In this document: piece after piece, positions 46,684-59,194 of the stretch | Layout: every line of letters begins with the position of its first letter | How positions within the stretch are numbered: position 1 is the stretch's first letter | From: Plenodomus lindquistii | Taxonomy: Eukaryota; Ascomycota; Dothideomycetes; Pleosporales; Leptosphaeriaceae | NCBI GenBank assembly: GCA_025504975.1 | Contig: JANUWI010000001.1 | Location: forward strand, 2,976,001 to 3,040,000 | Direction: 5' to 3' | DNA length: 64,000 nucleotides | Program-made: the position numbers and the translations under genes | The notes under the pieces: generated by a model | What the model was told of the DNA's origin: nothing | Database searches by the model: none | What the model saw: only the letters and a program-made list of their open reading frames with translations

Positions 46684-49210
46684 ACAACAACAACAACAAC
46701 AGCTCGCCGACAACACTCTCTTCTCCCCCACATCATATCCACAGCCAGGCTTCAACGCGCCACCTCCACCCGCTTCCACACCCAGTCTTCACCACAGCCC
46801 AAGCTCGCTCGACAATGGACGGGCGAGTTCTTCATCGTCACATTCATCACCAGAGCCCGCTACCGCCAACAAGAAGAGAAAGTCACCTTCTGATGACGAC
46901 GACGACGACGAGGCCGACTCGGCGCCATCTGGTAAGAGAGGTGGGCAACCACCCAAGAAGACTGCGCACAACATGATCGAGAAGCGCTATCGGAACAACC
47001 TCAACGACAAGATCGCCGCTCTACGTGACAGTAAGTTCTCCAAAAAAAAAAAGTCGCATTTCAGGCGTTTAACATTCCATGCAGGCGTACCGAGTCTGCG
47101 CATCATGTCGCGGCCGAATGGGACTGAGGAAGACGATGATCCCGAGGATCTCGAAGGCCTGACGCCCGCACACAAGCTGAACAAGGCCACCGTTCTATCT
47201 AAAGCGACAGAGTATATCCGACACCTGGAGAAGCGCAATAAGCGCATGCAGGACGAGCTCAACGCCTTGAAGCTTCGCGTTGACAGCTACGAGAAAATGG
47301 CCATTTCAGGCCCCATGGCTGTCCACAGTCTCGGCACACCGGATGGCTCAAGGTATCACGATGACCCCTTCACCCCGACACATGGAATGCCTATGTCTGG
47401 ACCACCCCAAGGCATGATTCCAGTCCCGGAGAACATTGCGGCTCTTCAACGCGGACTTGGTCCTCAACAACACTACGCTCACGCATATCCACAGTACTCT
47501 ACTGGCCGTCAAGCTGCTGGTCCACCCATGGTCAATGCCGCACATCGTGGAGCGATGATGGGTAAGCTCATGGTTGGTTCACTCGCCGGCTTGATGATCT
47601 TCGAGGGCTTTACTGGTCAAGAACAATCACAAGAAGAGCCAGCGGGCCGTGGACTTTTTGCTTTGCCGTTTCACCTCGCCAAGGTCCTTTCCCCTCGCGT
47701 TTCCCTAGGAGCCACCAGTGCCCAGATCCCTCTCATCAAGCTTATCCTCGTATTCGGCGCCTTCTTCTACCTCATCACACCTCTACTCGATCCCAAGCCA
47801 AAACCAAAGCGCAAGTCTCCTCCAGTGCTGTTAACACCCGCGCCGTCACTTGCGTCTCCAGTTGAGGTACGACAGAAAGCATGGCTCACTGCCATCCAGA
47901 CCGTCTGGGTTCCCAAACACAACTTCTTGCTCGAAGTTGCCGCTCTGGGCCTCAAGACCACAAAGCTCAGCTTGCGTAAAATGATTGGGTGGCCGGGCTA
48001 TGCTTATCTCACTGGAATCACAAAAGAGCAGGAAGCCGCCAGAGTCAAAGCCTGGGAAATTGCACTTGATGCACAGCTTACAGGAGGCGACGCTGAGATT
48101 AGTAAGAGCCGGTTGGTTCTCACACTGATGGCGTCCGGGACACTTCCGGATACGCCAGCCCGACTGATGCTCAAGGCCCTGCACATCAGAGTCCTGCTCT
48201 GGGAACTTTCAAACTCGGGACAAGGTTGGTGGTGGCTGGTAGACGACCTTAGTGCAAAGATGGCGCGGAGCTACTGGAACATGGCTCGTAGCGAGCATCG
48301 AATTGCTTCGAACATGACCTGGAGGCCGGATAGCGAAGTAGCACCCCTACCCGATCATCTCGCGGCCCTCATCGAGAGGGACTGCGACGAGGTACTTGTA
48401 CCAGCAGTTGTGGAACGCGTATACAACCTGGCTTGGAACCAGCCAAGTTCTGACAAGAAGATACTCGATATCGCCATGGACGGTGTCGTTGAGGACTTTG
48501 CCATAGCATCACCTTTGGACGCTCTCGCCGCCTGGTACTCGAGTACAGTGCTGAAGAAGGGACTGACTGCTGCACTTGCAAACACCGGTAGCTCGCCAAA
48601 GGAGTCGATGATGTCAAGTATGGATCTTGCACTGCGATCTGCACCTCCAAACTCGCAAGCTCAGTTGCGAGCATTGGTCGCACAGGCTGTGGTTCTCGAT
48701 GACAATCGTGGTCACCGTATCGCCAAGGCACTCGAAGCGTTACCAACGTCGCCCAAGCCGGCAGAAGCCGGCTTCATCAACCTCGTGGGCAACGGCTTTG
48801 TTGCACCCGACGTTCGACAAGCCCTGACATTGGCTAAATGTCTCTTTCTCATCCAGTCTGCCAACCCCGAAGGACATGAACGGGCGAAAGATGTTGTCAA
48901 CAAGACGTATTTGCCCCAACGCTACATGACATTGCTTAGCTTCGTCGCCGGCTACAAGGTTCTGTCTCACTTTATGCAGGACTCTGCGCTGCGAAATCAA
49001 ACGAGTATAGGTCTCGAGCGTATTGCAAAGTCGCTCCGTATCTGGATTGGCCGCGATGCAGGCAAGAAGAGCGGACCGTCGAACAAAGTCCTTGGCCGAG
49101 TGATTCAAACATGTCTTGCGGCAAGCAAGACGCTTGTTGGCCTCGGCGAGAAGAAGGATGAAGGGGATGTGGATGATGGCTACGTGAGTGCTAGCGTCAA
49201 AGACGATTGA
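45932..49210 (+). CDS. srbA: Sterol regulatory element-binding protein (bHLH, two membrane segments)
   Basis: Membrane-bound transcription factor of the SREBP family; in fungi (SrbA, Sre1) it is cleaved under low oxygen or sterol and activates ergosterol, heme and iron genes. join(45932..45988, 46055..47030, 47085..49210), 1,052 residues. A Pro/Ser/Gln-rich activation region carries a poly-Gln tract at about residues 209-236. The bHLH spans about 320-400: AHNMIEKRYRNNLNDKIAAL contains the SREBP-specific Tyr (RYR instead of RRR), and HKLNKATVLSKATEYIRHLE is helix 2. Membrane segments are MVGSLAGLMIFEGF (about 506-520) and IKLILVFGAFFYLITPLL (about 562-579), with a luminal loop between. The long C-terminus matches the fungal DUF2014-type region. 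The start exon (MASDAHGSPDDGLELERIA) is 19 codons and its 66-nt intron keeps frame. Confidence 0.95.
46624..46701 (+). repeat. CAG/CAA trinucleotide repeat encoding poly-Gln
   Basis: About 26 consecutive CAG/CAA units with one CAC break, in the activation region of the SREBP gene. The mixed CAG/CAA composition should reduce slippage, but length variation between strains is likely. Confidence 0.9.
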
Positions 49211-50030
49211 AGGATTGCTTTGTGCACGTCGAATTCTCTTTGTTCATTTGTTTCGTCTTGATTCATGGTCAGGCCTGGGTTATTTAAAAGAAGCCCTTTG
49301 GAGTTTTGGGAGACAGGTTGGACGTATGGAGGATGCGTCTTGAAGGCTTTGTTTGTGCCGAGAATCGCCCAATGCAAGGGTGCGACTCGAAGATGATGAT
49401 GATGATGGGTGTAGATAGCTGCTGCTTTGTGGTCGCGTGCGATGTGTATAGCTTATGATACCAACACCAATATTGATCTGTCGTTGTTCTTGCTCGAAGT
49501 CATACAGAGGTATATGCACACATGTCGTTGCTGTCGGCGATGCAATGTAGCTCTGAATCGGCCATGGAGTGTGATGGACGTTGTGACGGAGGAGTGTGCG
49601 CAGTGATAAGCTCCTTGGAGAAGCTTGGCTACCAGGATGGACGCCCGGGGTCGGTTGCGGTTACCGAGCTGGGGGCACTGCTTGAAATCTGACGTGCATC
49701 AACATGGCGGTACACAAACAAGCCTCGAGAACCCCCCGCCGGATACTTCAACACGCGCACGCGATTGCTGGACGGCCGCGGGTATTGCTAGCTGCCTCAC
49801 ACCGTCCGGTGCAAGCTTGACGCGAGCTCCGGCTCTCCCGCGCTTCGCCACACTCTTCGCTTGGGCGCCGCTCCGTCACCTCCATGTCGCTTTGATCGTA
49901 GGCCACTCGACGCCTCGAGCATGTCCAGCACCAGCACGCCTCCGCCCGTCCACCACCGGCACGTCGCGTGCATACGTCCCTAGACTCGGCACTCAGGCGG
50001 TCAATGGCCTGCCGCTGAGCCAACACCAAC
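49211..50030. other. Intergenic region between SREBP and the Fmp27-like gene
   Basis: Holds the 3' UTR of SREBP, an (ATG)4-like repeat at about 49395 (GATGATGATGATG), and the pyrimidine-rich promoter of the next gene. No other gene is seen. Confidence 0.5.
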
Positions 50031-53000
50031 ATGGCCATGCCCACACTGCAGTTCCTGGCGGGGCTCCTGCTGCTGCTCTACCTGCTCTCCTTCGTCCTGT
50101 TCGCCTTCATCCGCGTCGTCTCGGGCGTGTCCATCCAGCGGCTGGGCTACTCGGGACTGCGGCGCATCGCCTTCACCCCCAAGGACGGCCTGCGCATCGA
50201 TATTCGCGGCCTCGGCTTCTCCTTCCACCGCCCGACCTTTGCCCAGCCGACCTGGGTCAGCATCGTCTTGACCGAGTTGAACGTGACCGTGGATCTCAAG
50301 ACGCTCGGAAAGAAGCCCCGCAGCAAGTCGGGCTGGACACACTGGGCGAATGGCACGTCGCAAAGGGGCCCCAGTGGGACGGCGACACCCGAAGCGGTAG
50401 TGGACGGCGACGAGACGGGCGACGAGGACCAACACCGCACTCGCACATGGAAGCGGCTGACCGACGCAAAGGACAAGATCAAGCGCCTCCACGGCAAGAT
50501 TGGCTGGCTGCAGCAGGTCGACCTGGTCGCCCACGGCACCTCCCTGGTCATTGTCGACGTGGGCGCGGTCCAGATTGGCGGCCTGAACGTGGCCGTGGAC
50601 ACGAGGCGCAAGACCGTAGACCGCAGTCGCCTCTTCAACCACCACAAGCCCAAGCCAGACCAGGAGCAACGGCCTGCCGAATGGCTCCTTTCCGCGCGCA
50701 GCATCTTCTTCACCCCCGAAGGCCGGGAATCGACCGAGCTGCTCGACCACTGCACCCTCAACATACACGGCCTGCTCAAAAAAGAGCTCGAGGGCTTGCG
50801 CGACGCTTCCATTGCCCTCAAGCTGGGACGCCTAAGCATTCCCTACGACGATATCAAGCTCTGCATGGAACGCGCCCAAAAGAGCCGGGCATCCATGGCA
50901 CCGAGGCCCCCACACTCTCGTAGCCGATCAGACGTGTCACTCCAGGCATTAATAGAAGAGTTCGACCATCCGGGAAGTCGCGAAGACAACATTGTTCGCA
51001 CCGTATCCGACTCTCGCGAGTTTGCCAGCTCCATCCTGCGTGGGATCCACGAGTTTCAGTTTGCAATCGGCTTCTTTGGGCTTACGAAACAGATCCAGAC
51101 TGGCCAGGATGCAGAGCCCCCAGTGTACCTTAATGTCTCGATGAAGGAGGTGGGCATGGACTTGCTACGTTTGGACCCTCGCAGTCCAGCACATTTGATG
51201 TACTTTTCCCCAAACGATATTGCGCATCAAGCCCTCCTAGCAGCTATCTCTATATCAGTGGGCATCGACGACGGACAAGGTCACCCGGAGCGCCTCCTTT
51301 ACGTGCCAATGGCCACAACTACACTCAATACAACCCTACCTTCGAAGACTATTCATTTTGCCCACGATATAAACAGCGCTGACCGCAACACCAATATTCT
51401 TTTCGCTAATCTAGTCATTACGTCTCCATCCATGGATCTCGATCCAAAGCATGTTCCACTTCTGCTTGCCATGATACAAAATCGCCAAGCACATAGTAAG
51501 CCGGTCCAGAACGGACACCACAAGCGATATCTCATCCGTCGGCTTTTGCCAAAAGCGAATATCAAAATTTCTATCCATGAGCCGGTCATTCGAGTCACGC
51601 TGCCTCCCATGGATCCTGAAAGGCGAGACACGGACGAGTTCGATCTGCTCATCTCAGCGTCGTCATCTCTCTCGCTCGACATGGAGTCATCGCATGCGGC
51701 AGACGGAGAGCTACACTATGCGCTCAATGCGACTTTTCGGATGAACGCACAACAATTGTACTATCAAACAGCTTCTGTCGAAAGACATAATCTCCTACTC
51801 ACGGACTATCTTGAGTTCAAGATGCAATTGAGCGCAGCACCTGAGCCAGTGGTAGAGGTACTAGGCACCGCGCAGACCTTTTCGCTAAATCTTGTGCGAC
51901 CAGAGATCAGTGAAGGGTTGCGCCAGATTGTTACGCAGATGCAGAAGAGCAGTAGTAAAAGGCGCGGCATACCAAAGAGGAAAGAAGGCAATTTTCTTCG
52001 CAAGCTACCCTCATGGCTCTCATACGTGCATCTTCAAGGTTCGGACTTCAATGTTGAAGTTGCTGGCGTGGACCCTGCTGTGTCGCAACATAGCCGCGGC
52101 ATCGCAGTGCATTTGGAATCCACATCGACAGAATACAAGCAAAGCCGAGAGGATGAGAGCGAGCTAAAGCCGACAAGAAGACGAGCTCCCAGCAGGAACA
52201 TCAGCAGAGACGAACATCTGCTGCGGTCTTCATATCCACCGTCGCCAAAGTCCCCCAGGAAAGGGCCAGTCAACGAAGGCGATGGCCGACGACTTGCAGT
52301 GCATTTTCATGGGCTCGAAGCTGTCGTAATCGAGGGCCATGATCAGTCGGAGCAAGAGCCCACGCTATCACTACCACGTATGGAGATTGCCTTTTCGACG
52401 TTATCCGACAAGCAAGGTCCATTATTCCACATTCACTCCTTCAGCCAGAGCTTATTCTTTCGATACTCGCTGTACCGTCATTTCGCGTTCGGTATGGCGA
52501 CACAAGTCTTGAAACGATCGTTTGATTGGCAAACAGGAGGATCTGAGCCGGTCCCACCTCAGTCGCCCAGCTCATCGCTCCATCTTTCTGTGCCGTCTCT
52601 CGAAGATGGGCACAACGACCCCCTGAGTGGTCAGAAACCCGAGGTCGTCACTATCGACATCAAAGCCCATTTTGTGCAGATCAAGGCCGACATGCCTGCC
52701 GATCCTCCTTTGATGATGCAAATCTACGCACTCGAAGCTGGTCGACATCGGTGGGCAAGTCCATTCCTTCGATCGAGGCTTGTGCGTCTGTATGCCGAAA
52801 ACCCTCGCATCAAGCGGGTCTGGAGTCGTGTCGTCAGCGTCAAATCTCTGCGATTGGACTATAGGCAGTCCAAGCGGAGATACGGCCATACCGTTACGGA
52901 TGAGAAGTCTTTCGATATTGCCACAGACGCAATTCGCATTGCGATACCTCATCAACTGGTTACGCACAAGATCTTCGACAACATTGCCAACGTTATGAAG

Positions 53001-56000
53001 ACGGTCAAGCAGGTGAAGCATCGCTTCGATACTGGCAATGACGAGTACATCCTGGACAAAGAACCCGAGGGTCCGAAGCAGGTGCCCAAGATTTCGCTAC
53101 GGAGTCGCGCTGTGCTGTTTGAGCTGGAAGATAGCTCGTTTGAGTGGAAACTGGGCACGATATACCGCGTTGGTCTCTTGGAGCAGAAGCAAAGACTTGC
53201 AAGACAGCATGCATTTGATCTCAAAGTCAAGAAGATGCAGCAGCAACAAGACGAGCGCGGCAATTCGCGCCGTGCAAGATCTGCACATGGCTCCAGTCAA
53301 GGATCTCGACAACGTGGCAAAGCGAAGAAGAAGGAGAAGGAGCTTCGATTCCACCGCCGTAGCAAGAGCGCTGATTCCAGCGATGGGGGCTCCCCAAGTA
53401 GGGGCCGATCAGATCATCCCATGCGGTACGACAAGGATGGCTTCAGTGGTCTTAGCGGAGTATGTCAGACATCGACCGAAGAAGCCCGCGAGAAACTCAA
53501 CCTCCTCAACGCACAAACATGGAAAAAGCGCATCGATCATGCCATGCAAGCGCAAAGTACTGGGATACACGATCTCCGCTCCATGTTCTGGGGTCTCGAT
53601 GAAGTGCCAGATGATGTCGAGCAGAAGGAGACTATTCTCTCTATCCCGCAGCGTCCACCGCTAATGGCGCTTGTAATCAGCGATCTCGACATTGCCATTG
53701 ACAAACCTTCATTCCCTCTGTCAGAGTATCCGCGATTTTTGCACCGAGCGGGGAAAGGTCTTCCGCTCGACACTCAGTACGCTCTTTTGATTCCCATGCA
53801 TGTTCAGATACAGATGGGGGAGGCCAAGGTTCAACTGCGAGACTATCCACTTCCATTCGTACATTTTCCTGCGATTGGTAGCCTACAGTCATCACGACTG
53901 CCGAGCATGTCTATGAAGACTGATTTCGTCATTGCAGAGGAATTCAGAGACATTGAGTCTTCAAGAGTCAGTCGGGTTGTTGTTGTGCCGCAAGAGCGCA
54001 CGCCGACGGGAGAGCTCACAGGTGGCTACGCCGTCGATGTTCGTCGGACGGTTGCGCCAGTCAAGACGTACTCGGATATGGCGATTGACATCAATTCCGC
54101 GTCTCCCACTAGAATCACCTGGGGCACGTCGTATCAGCCGGCGATTCAGGATATGATGCAGATTATTGAGAACTTCACGAAACCTGCGATTGATCCGTCG
54201 GAGAGGGTGGGCTTCTGGGACAAGATTCGTTTGACATTTCATTCGAGGATTAATGTGTCGTGGAAGGGAGATGGAGATGTACATCTTATTCTCAAGGGTA
54301 AGCAATGTCCTGTTCTGTATATGTATGTGTGCTGACGATGCAGGCTCACGCGATCCATATATGGTCACGGGCCACGGTGCCGGATTCGTAATGTGTTGGC
54401 AGAACGATGTTCAGCTCAGCATCGCAGAAGACGACGATCCGAAGAACTTCATGGTTGTCAAGAGTGGCAGCTATGTACTAGCCATCCCAGACCTCAATCA
54501 CTTTGCACGGCAAGACGCGGATGCAGAAGCCAACGCTCGTCCCGAGACTTCGTCTAGCGCGTCCAGTCGCAAAAAGGGTGCTGCATTTAAGAAGACGGTC
54601 ATGAAGCTGAATGGAAATGTGAGATGGGGCGTGGGACTCGTCTTTGAGCGCAATCTTGATACGGGAGAGCGCTCGTTCGATTTTGTACCGCATTATCAGG
54701 TTTCGCTGAAGCATCCAAAGTATGCGAAGCCTTCGGATGGGAAGGTATGCATCTTTCAAGTTTGATAAAGATGACGTTTGCTAACGAGAGGTAGGAGTAT
54801 GATGCTTTCCGAGGCTTCCGCAGTCACCACATTCACATGTCTATCGCTATTGCCGCCCCATACGACCGCGAATGGTCTGTAGCCAACCTTGAGCCATCAA
54901 AGACGTACAATAGTGTCCATCTCACACCTCGGTTCTTCACACACTTCTACAGCTGGTGGGCCATGTTCTCTGGTGCAATGTCACTCCCGGTCCGACAAGG
55001 TAAATTATGGCCTGGTGTCGAAAAGTCCAGCAAGAAGTTCGGCCGACATTTGGCTACTATCAAGTACAATCTCTTGCTCTCACCATTATACATGAGCCAC
55101 ATCTATAAGCATAAGGATGCCGAGGAATATGGAGCTGGTGTGGTATCTGCAACGGGGTTGAAAGCACGCCTTGACAGCTTTATGCTTGACTTCCATCAGC
55201 GGCGAGAAGTATTTCGGACGCTTGTGCAAGCGCCAAAGGATCAGAAGGACAGTCAGCAGAACCAGACGACTGGTATGAAGATTCATCAGGTACAGTTGGA
55301 TCTCATCAGGACCGATGTCCGAGCGGTCTCTGCGAGCATCTCCGGGACCGATGCAGATGACGTAGAGAACGCGACTGCGGAGGACCTTGCTAGCTTCAAT
55401 CAGGACTTCCTTTCGGCAGACTTATCCAAGTTCGCCATTCCAGACAACGACTGGGGGTGGGTGGACATGGACGACTTCATTGAGCTTGGCTGGATCTTGC
55501 CCACGATGCGCCACCCGGAAACGCAGATTCTTCCGCTTGCTTATGCGCCGCGCTTCACGTACTTCCGTCAGACTGACCACACCAACAATATTTCAGGAGA
55601 CGAACATCGGACTAGTGCCTTTGGAAACGAATCCACTCACCATTGTGTCATGTCAGCCCGCAACGATCCGCGACGCGTTCAGTGCCACCTTGTGGAGCTA
55701 CGAATCCGGCGTGTCAAAGAACAGATAGAGTACAATGAACGTGCCGTTGGCGAACAGGAGTTGTTGCTCGTTCGTGAGCCCCAGAACGCAGAAGAATTAC
55801 AACCGCGGCTGGAGACACTGAGGAACCATACGCAGTTTCTCCAGCGGAAACTGCAATTTTTAACATCTATGCACGAAAGCCTACAGGAGCGATTGGACAT
55901 GAACGATAGCGCACCTGCGGCCACAGATGCTGAGGCAGAGGCCGAAGACGAGTACTTTGAAGCGAATGAAGAGCGTAGCACGGCCGATTCGAGTAAGAAG

Positions 56001-59000
56001 GGTGTGGAGTCTTCGCCGCTTGCTGATACGACGAGCGAGTTCAATAACAGGTTCATCATCCACAATATCCATCTTAAATGGAGCAACTCGCTGCGTAACA
56101 TTATCCTTCGGTATATCCACCAAGTCAGCCAGCGTCGTGGGTTCATCTACTACATGTCGCGAAGGGCTGTCAAGTTCATACTGGATGTTGTCGAAGAACA
56201 AAACAAGTCTCGCGGACCATCTACCTCTAGCCCCGACGAAACGCCAATGTCGCCTGAAAACCAAGCGGACCCGAAGGTCGAAGACACCATAGAGCAATTA
56301 TTGAAGGACGGCAGGAAGTTTGTTGAAGCAGAAGATCCAGAAGACAAGAACGATGAAAGTTCAGATCGCAAGAATTCTGATGAAGAAGTCGCAGCCGACT
56401 ACGTCACCCAAAACGCATACCTCGTTCGTCTCATCGCCCCTCAAATTCAACTTCAGAGCGAACGCAACACCAAGACCGCTGTGTTGGTCACTGCAAAGGG
56501 CATGCAACTCAAAGTCCTCCAAATCATGGACAAAGACCTTGTCATGGATGACGTCTCGGGTCTAGTCCAACGCCGGTTCACTGCTGCCATGGACAGTTTG
56601 CAAATATTCGTCACAAACTCGGAAACGTTCAGTAGCATGGACGACATCCACATGTACTCTGGAAACACGTACGGAGCACCGGCTGGCTCCGCGTGGCCGC
56701 CGTGGGTACCATTTGAAGTCATGTTCGAATTCTACAGTCAGCCATATGGTTTCCAGCGTGTTGTGCAGAGAACGTCGGCGAGCATGCGGTTCGACAAGTA
56801 CAATACCCTGCGTCTCAAGTACAATGATGATGTTTCGGGTGCGGATACAGATTCGCATGCTGAGCATGCAGAGAGCAGAGTCGATCAGCTGTGGGTGGAC
56901 TTTCCGCACGTACGAGCGCTGTGCGATTCAAGACAGTACTATGCCATGTATGTCATTGTGCTGGATCTGCTGCTGTACCATGAGCCGCTGGAGAAGACGC
57001 GCAACGAGCGCCTCGAGAAGATTATGCTGGCATCTGATTTCACGGACCTTGTGGGTGCGCCGAACCTGGTCATGGGCCTTCAAGATCGTATTCGCCAGCT
57101 CGAGGAAATCAAGACTATTTTCCAGATCAATGAGAAGTATCTGGACAAACAGGGCTGGGAAGATCGTGTAGAGGTTGAAAAGGATATCGCGATATACGAG
57201 GACGAGTTGTTCTTCGTTATGAAGGCTATTACCACGGCGCAGCGGAAACAAGACGATCGCGCGCAGGCGAAGCAGTCGACTGGGCTGCTGAGGTGGTACG
57301 TGTCTGCGTCGGAGATTGTGTGGCATTTGCTACGTGAGGGGCAGGAGAGCCTGGCCGAGTTCCAGCTAAAGGGTGTGTCGTTTGAACGTACGGACAACAG
57401 TGATGGGTCGAACTTCAATGCGTTGGAGGTGGAGCTGGTTCGTGGACTGAACCTGTTGCCCAATGCGCTGTACCCGGAGATGTTCTCGCCGTATCTGGAG
57501 AATAACAAGCCAGCGCCCGAAGACGCAAAGTGTCTCAGGGTCCAGTTCCTCATGCTTGAGCCGATTGCGGGGATACCGGTTATGGAGCATTTCGAGATCA
57601 ATCTGTACCCGCTCAAGGTACAATTGGAGTGGATGGTTGGTAGGAAGCTCTTCGAATACATCTTTCCCGCGCTCCAAGGGAAAGATCAAAACGGCAACCC
57701 GTCTCCCTTTACAATCAGCCATACTCTGCCACCCCAGGCTGAAGACGACGACAACAATGGTACAGCCCCGGGCAGCATCAGTGTCTCCCTCGCCAACGAC
57801 GAGCATGCCCTCGAAGCCCTCAAAGAACGTCTAACGCCAACTTTGCATCTCCCCGGTCCCGCTCAAAAGGCAGAAAACAAGAAAAAGAGTAGTCCTGAGA
57901 AGAAGAACGGGGCACACTACTTCCGCTTCTTCCGCGACGGGCCCTCGCGCAGCGCGACAGAGCTGCGTCGAACGCTACATCCGAGTTCTGCAGCGACGCC
58001 GACGGTCTCGTCGTCGTATGCGAGCACAAGGCCCAGCTCGGCTCGTTCTGGATCAAACATGTCGTCCATGACGTCTGCGGAAACTGATCGCACTACCAAA
58101 CGCTTCAACCTCTACCGCGCGGGTACTGGCTTTACTGAGAAGAGGCCGAGCAAAAAGGACGCAGCGGCGCGCACAGACGACCTCACGGAGATGATGTCCC
58201 GCGCGAGTAACTACATGACACTGGCCTATGTCCGCATTCCCTCCATGGTGCTCTGCCTCTCCTATAAAGGCAAAGGAAACCGCAACTTTGAGGATATACA
58301 CGACCTTGTATTCAGACTTCCCACGCTGGAATACCGCAACAAAACATGGTCCAACCTGGACTTGGCGCTCGCGCTCAAAAAAGATGTCATCCGCGCCCTA
58401 GTAAGCCACGCCGGAGCCATTGTGAGCAACAAATTCAGTCACCGCGGACCCACAGCCAAAGCCCAAGCCCGACTACGACAAATAGCAAACTCCAGCTCAG
58501 TCCTAGGAAGCAGTCCCGAGATCACCGAAGGCGGAGAGAGCACACGCGAGCATTATTCCCCTGGCGGAAGCGACATGTCCAGCTCCAGCGAACTTGCCGC
58601 ACCATCGCGGGGCTTCACGTCTGGCCGCGCCGGCAGCATGTTTAGCACTGTGTCCGAAGAATCCTCGCTCCACTCCACGGGCCAATCTTCACAATCCCTC
58701 TACAACTCACAAGCCTCACACCACTCCAATGGTCACAGCAACAATGGTACCGGCCAGGCGAGATCAACACACGGCAGTATCCTCGGCGGATTCCACTCGC
58801 ACCACTCGCATCGTGGCGAGGAGGGCCTCGGCCTCGAACTTGAGGATGGGAGGGCGTTTGCGGATGAGCTGTCCCGAGTGGATAATACGGAGCCCGTGCA
58901 TGCGAGTGGGAATTTGATACATAGTCTGAGTAAACATCTTACGGGTGTTGCGCCGTTTGGAAGCCATGGGAGGGGCAGGGAGAGGGCGTTGAGCGCGGTT

Positions 59001-59194
59001 AGTGCGGTTAGTGGTGGGGGCGCGGAGAAGGGGAGTATTTTGAGTGCGGAGAAGGGGGAGGCGGAGGCGGAAGATGGGTAAGTTTCTTTTGATAAATCAT
59101 GTGAGGGAGTGTGTGCATGGGCTAATGTGGGTACAGGCCTAAGACTAAGAAGGCGAAGGCTTTGGGGAAGAAGTTGTTGGGACGGAGTGGGTAG
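50031..59194 (+). CDS. FMP27: Fmp27/BLTP2-type bridge-like lipid transfer protein
   Basis: Giant repeating-beta-groove lipid transfer protein of the Fmp27/Hobbit/BLTP2 (SABRE/KIP) family, thought to move lipids at ER-plasma membrane contacts. join(50031..54297, 54344..54744, 54795..59077, 59137..59194), 3,002 residues. Residues 7-29 are an N-terminal membrane anchor (LAGLLLLLYLLSFVLFAFI). The family signatures are present: the GFWDK domain (GFWDKIRLTFHSRINVSW at about 1393, then LKG|SRDPYMVTGHGAGF across the first intron) and the WPPW domain (SAWPPWVPFEVMFEF at about 2188). Basic low-complexity inserts occur (KAKKKEKELRFHRRSKS), and coiled coil appears near 1850-1900. The C-terminal 400 residues are Ser/His-rich and disordered, and end in a basic tail KKAKALGKKLLGRSG encoded by the last small exon. 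No breaks in any exon. Confidence 0.95.

Noticed and set aside
49625..50923. 432-codon plus-strand frame with a Pro/Arg/His-rich translation
   Set aside because: It overlaps the start of the Fmp27-like gene in another frame. Its translation lacks motifs and has the composition expected of a shadow of GC-rich coding sequence.
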